From Rhizobium sp. NLR16a (GTDB taxonomy: Bacteria; Pseudomonadota; Alphaproteobacteria; Rhizobiales; Rhizobiaceae), in NCBI RefSeq assembly GCF_017948245.1, contig NZ_CP072868.1, positions 248,001-312,000 of the forward strand: 64,000 nt of DNA, read 5' to 3'. The notes beneath the pieces are model-generated. The model saw nothing but the letters and a program-made list of their open reading frames with translations, was not told where the DNA came from and ran no database searches. Within the stretch, counting starts at the first letter, position 1. The number at the start of each line of letters is the position of its first letter. The position numbers were made by a program, and so were the translations under genes. This document shows positions 63,142 to 64,000 of the stretch, piece by piece.

Positions 63142-64000
63142 ATGTCGGATAAGTTGGAGCGGGAAGTTTTTGGGCAGACGAAGGCGGGCGAGACCGTCTA
63201 TCGCGTCGTCATCAGGGGCGGCGGCCTAACGGCCAAGATCATCACCTGGGGTGCGGTCATCCAGGATCTGCGCCTTGAGGGTCATGAGGCGCCGCTGCAA
63301 CTCGGCTTCGAGGATTTCGACAGCTATCCTCTCTACTCGGCCTATTTCGGCGCGACGCCCGGCCGCTGCGCCAACCGTGTCGGCGGCGGCGCCTTTACGC
63401 TCGACGGCAAGGACTATCAGCTCGAGCCGAATGAAAACGGCGTCACACATCTGCACGGCGGCAGCGACAATATCGGCAAGCGCAACTGGACGATCGTCGA
63501 GCATGCGGTCGACCGCCTGGTGATGAAGATCGTCGATCCGGACGGCCGTGCCGGTTATCCCGGCAACTGCACCATTCAGGCGACGTTCCGGGTGCACGGC
63601 AATGGTGAACTGTCGATCACCTATGAATCGACCAGCGATCAGCCGACGCTCGCCAATGTCTGCCAGCACGCCTATTTCAATCTCGACGGCCGCGATGATG
63701 CACTGGGCCACGACATCATGATCGCCGCCGATCACTATCTGCCGACCGACGAGAAGCAGGTGCCGACCGGCGAAATCCGGCCCGTTGCCGGAACCGAATT
63801 CGATTTCCGCGAGATGGCCCCGATGAAGCGTTTCGTCGGCAGTGAACAGGTATTGTACGACCACAATTTCTGCCTGTCCCGCGAACGCACCGCCAAGCGG
63901 ACCGTGGCACTCGCCCGCAGCCTCTATTCCGGCGTGTCGCTGGAAGTGCGCAGCACCGAGCCGGGCGTACAGTTCTATGCCGGCTTCAAGCTCAACACTG
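63142..64000 (+). CDS. galM: Aldose 1-epimerase (mutarotase), 3' end outside window
   Basis: The first 286 residues of a GalM-family enzyme that interconverts alpha and beta aldose anomers. Conserved blocks: IITWGAVIQDLRLEG, GATPGRCANRVGGGAF, THLHGGSDNIGKRNW and the catalytic His in NVCQHAYFNLDGRDDALGHDI. The catalytic Glu lies near the C-terminus; NT follows the last visible residues FYAGFKL, so only a short end is missing. ATG at 63142 follows AAGGA at some distance. Confidence 0.9.
   Translation, partial: MSDKLEREVFGQTKAGETVYRVVIRGGGLTAKIITWGAVIQDLRLEGHEAPLQLGFEDFDSYPLYSAYFGATPGRCANRVGGGAFTLDGKDYQLEPNENGVTHLHGGSDNIGKRNWTIVEHAVDRLVMKIVDPDGRAGYPGNCTIQATFRVHGNGELSITYESTSDQPTLANVCQHAYFNLDGRDDALGHDIMIAADHYLPTDEKQVPTGEIRPVAGTEFDFREMAPMKRFVGSEQVLYDHNFCLSRERTAKRTVALARSLYSGVSLEVRSTEPGVQFYAGFKLNT

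Overview
The window is a stretch of high-GC alphaproteobacterial chromosome that looks like the Rhizobium leguminosarum / R. etli group. The pointers are a cyclic beta-1,2-glucan locus (ndvB, an opgC-like gene, ndvA), an ExpR-type LuxR gene between ndvA and pyruvate carboxylase (the order I recall for Sinorhizobium meliloti), a 1154-residue Pyc whose sequence and biotinyl-lysine position (K1119) match what I remember of the R. etli enzyme, a phaR/phaAB polyhydroxybutyrate cluster, RpoH2, and a SAM-II riboswitch before metA. Nearly all genes look intact. Both window ends cut a gene: a sulfatase-family hydrolase on the left and galM on the right. I see no tRNA, rRNA, CRISPR array, prophage or transposase gene.

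Layout. 0-12 kb is mostly transport: a sugar-type ABC importer (probably inositol or a relative), an M19 dipeptidase, and a five-gene dipeptide/oligopeptide ABC operon with ATGA overlaps between most of its genes. 12-25 kb is the cyclic glucan region: two small ORFs, ndvB (8.5 kb), an OpgC-like membrane acyltransferase and, facing them, the glucan exporter ndvA. 25-31 kb holds expR, pyc and an FMN reductase, followed by a palindromic intergenic repeat. 31-36 kb has a cystine-type amino-acid ABC operon carrying a MITE-like inverted repeat, a DeoR regulator and an MFS permease. 36-42 kb carries housekeeping genes: ispG, hisC, a polyprenyl synthase, mtgA, a 2H phosphoesterase, a glutathione transferase and rpmF. 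42-46 kb is PHB metabolism plus two small envelope proteins. 46-53 kb is an RNA-metabolism and stress block: SUV3-like helicase, S4 protein, fdxA, a CarD-family regulator and rpoH2. 53-64 kb holds an M48 lipoprotein protease, a divergent MarR/DHA2 efflux pair, thiamine pyrophosphokinase with an ABC-F ATPase, an SbmA/YddA-like ABC protein with a decayed ATPase domain, metA with its riboswitch, and galM.

Working together: NdvB makes the cyclic glucan, NdvA exports it, and the OpgC-like protein probably adds acidic substituents. PhaA and PhaB supply (R)-3-hydroxybutyryl-CoA for PHB, with PhaR as the divergent regulator, while Pyc sets oxaloacetate supply on the competing branch.

The least explained signals are: a roughly 550-bp gene-free stretch before the SUV3-like helicase that is very rich in GANTC (CcrM) sites and holds a three-copy repeat; the decayed ABC ATPase; the two small ORFs before ndvB; a 23-codon ORF plus terminator before rpoH2; and two different palindromic repeats flanking or inside the cystine-type operon.
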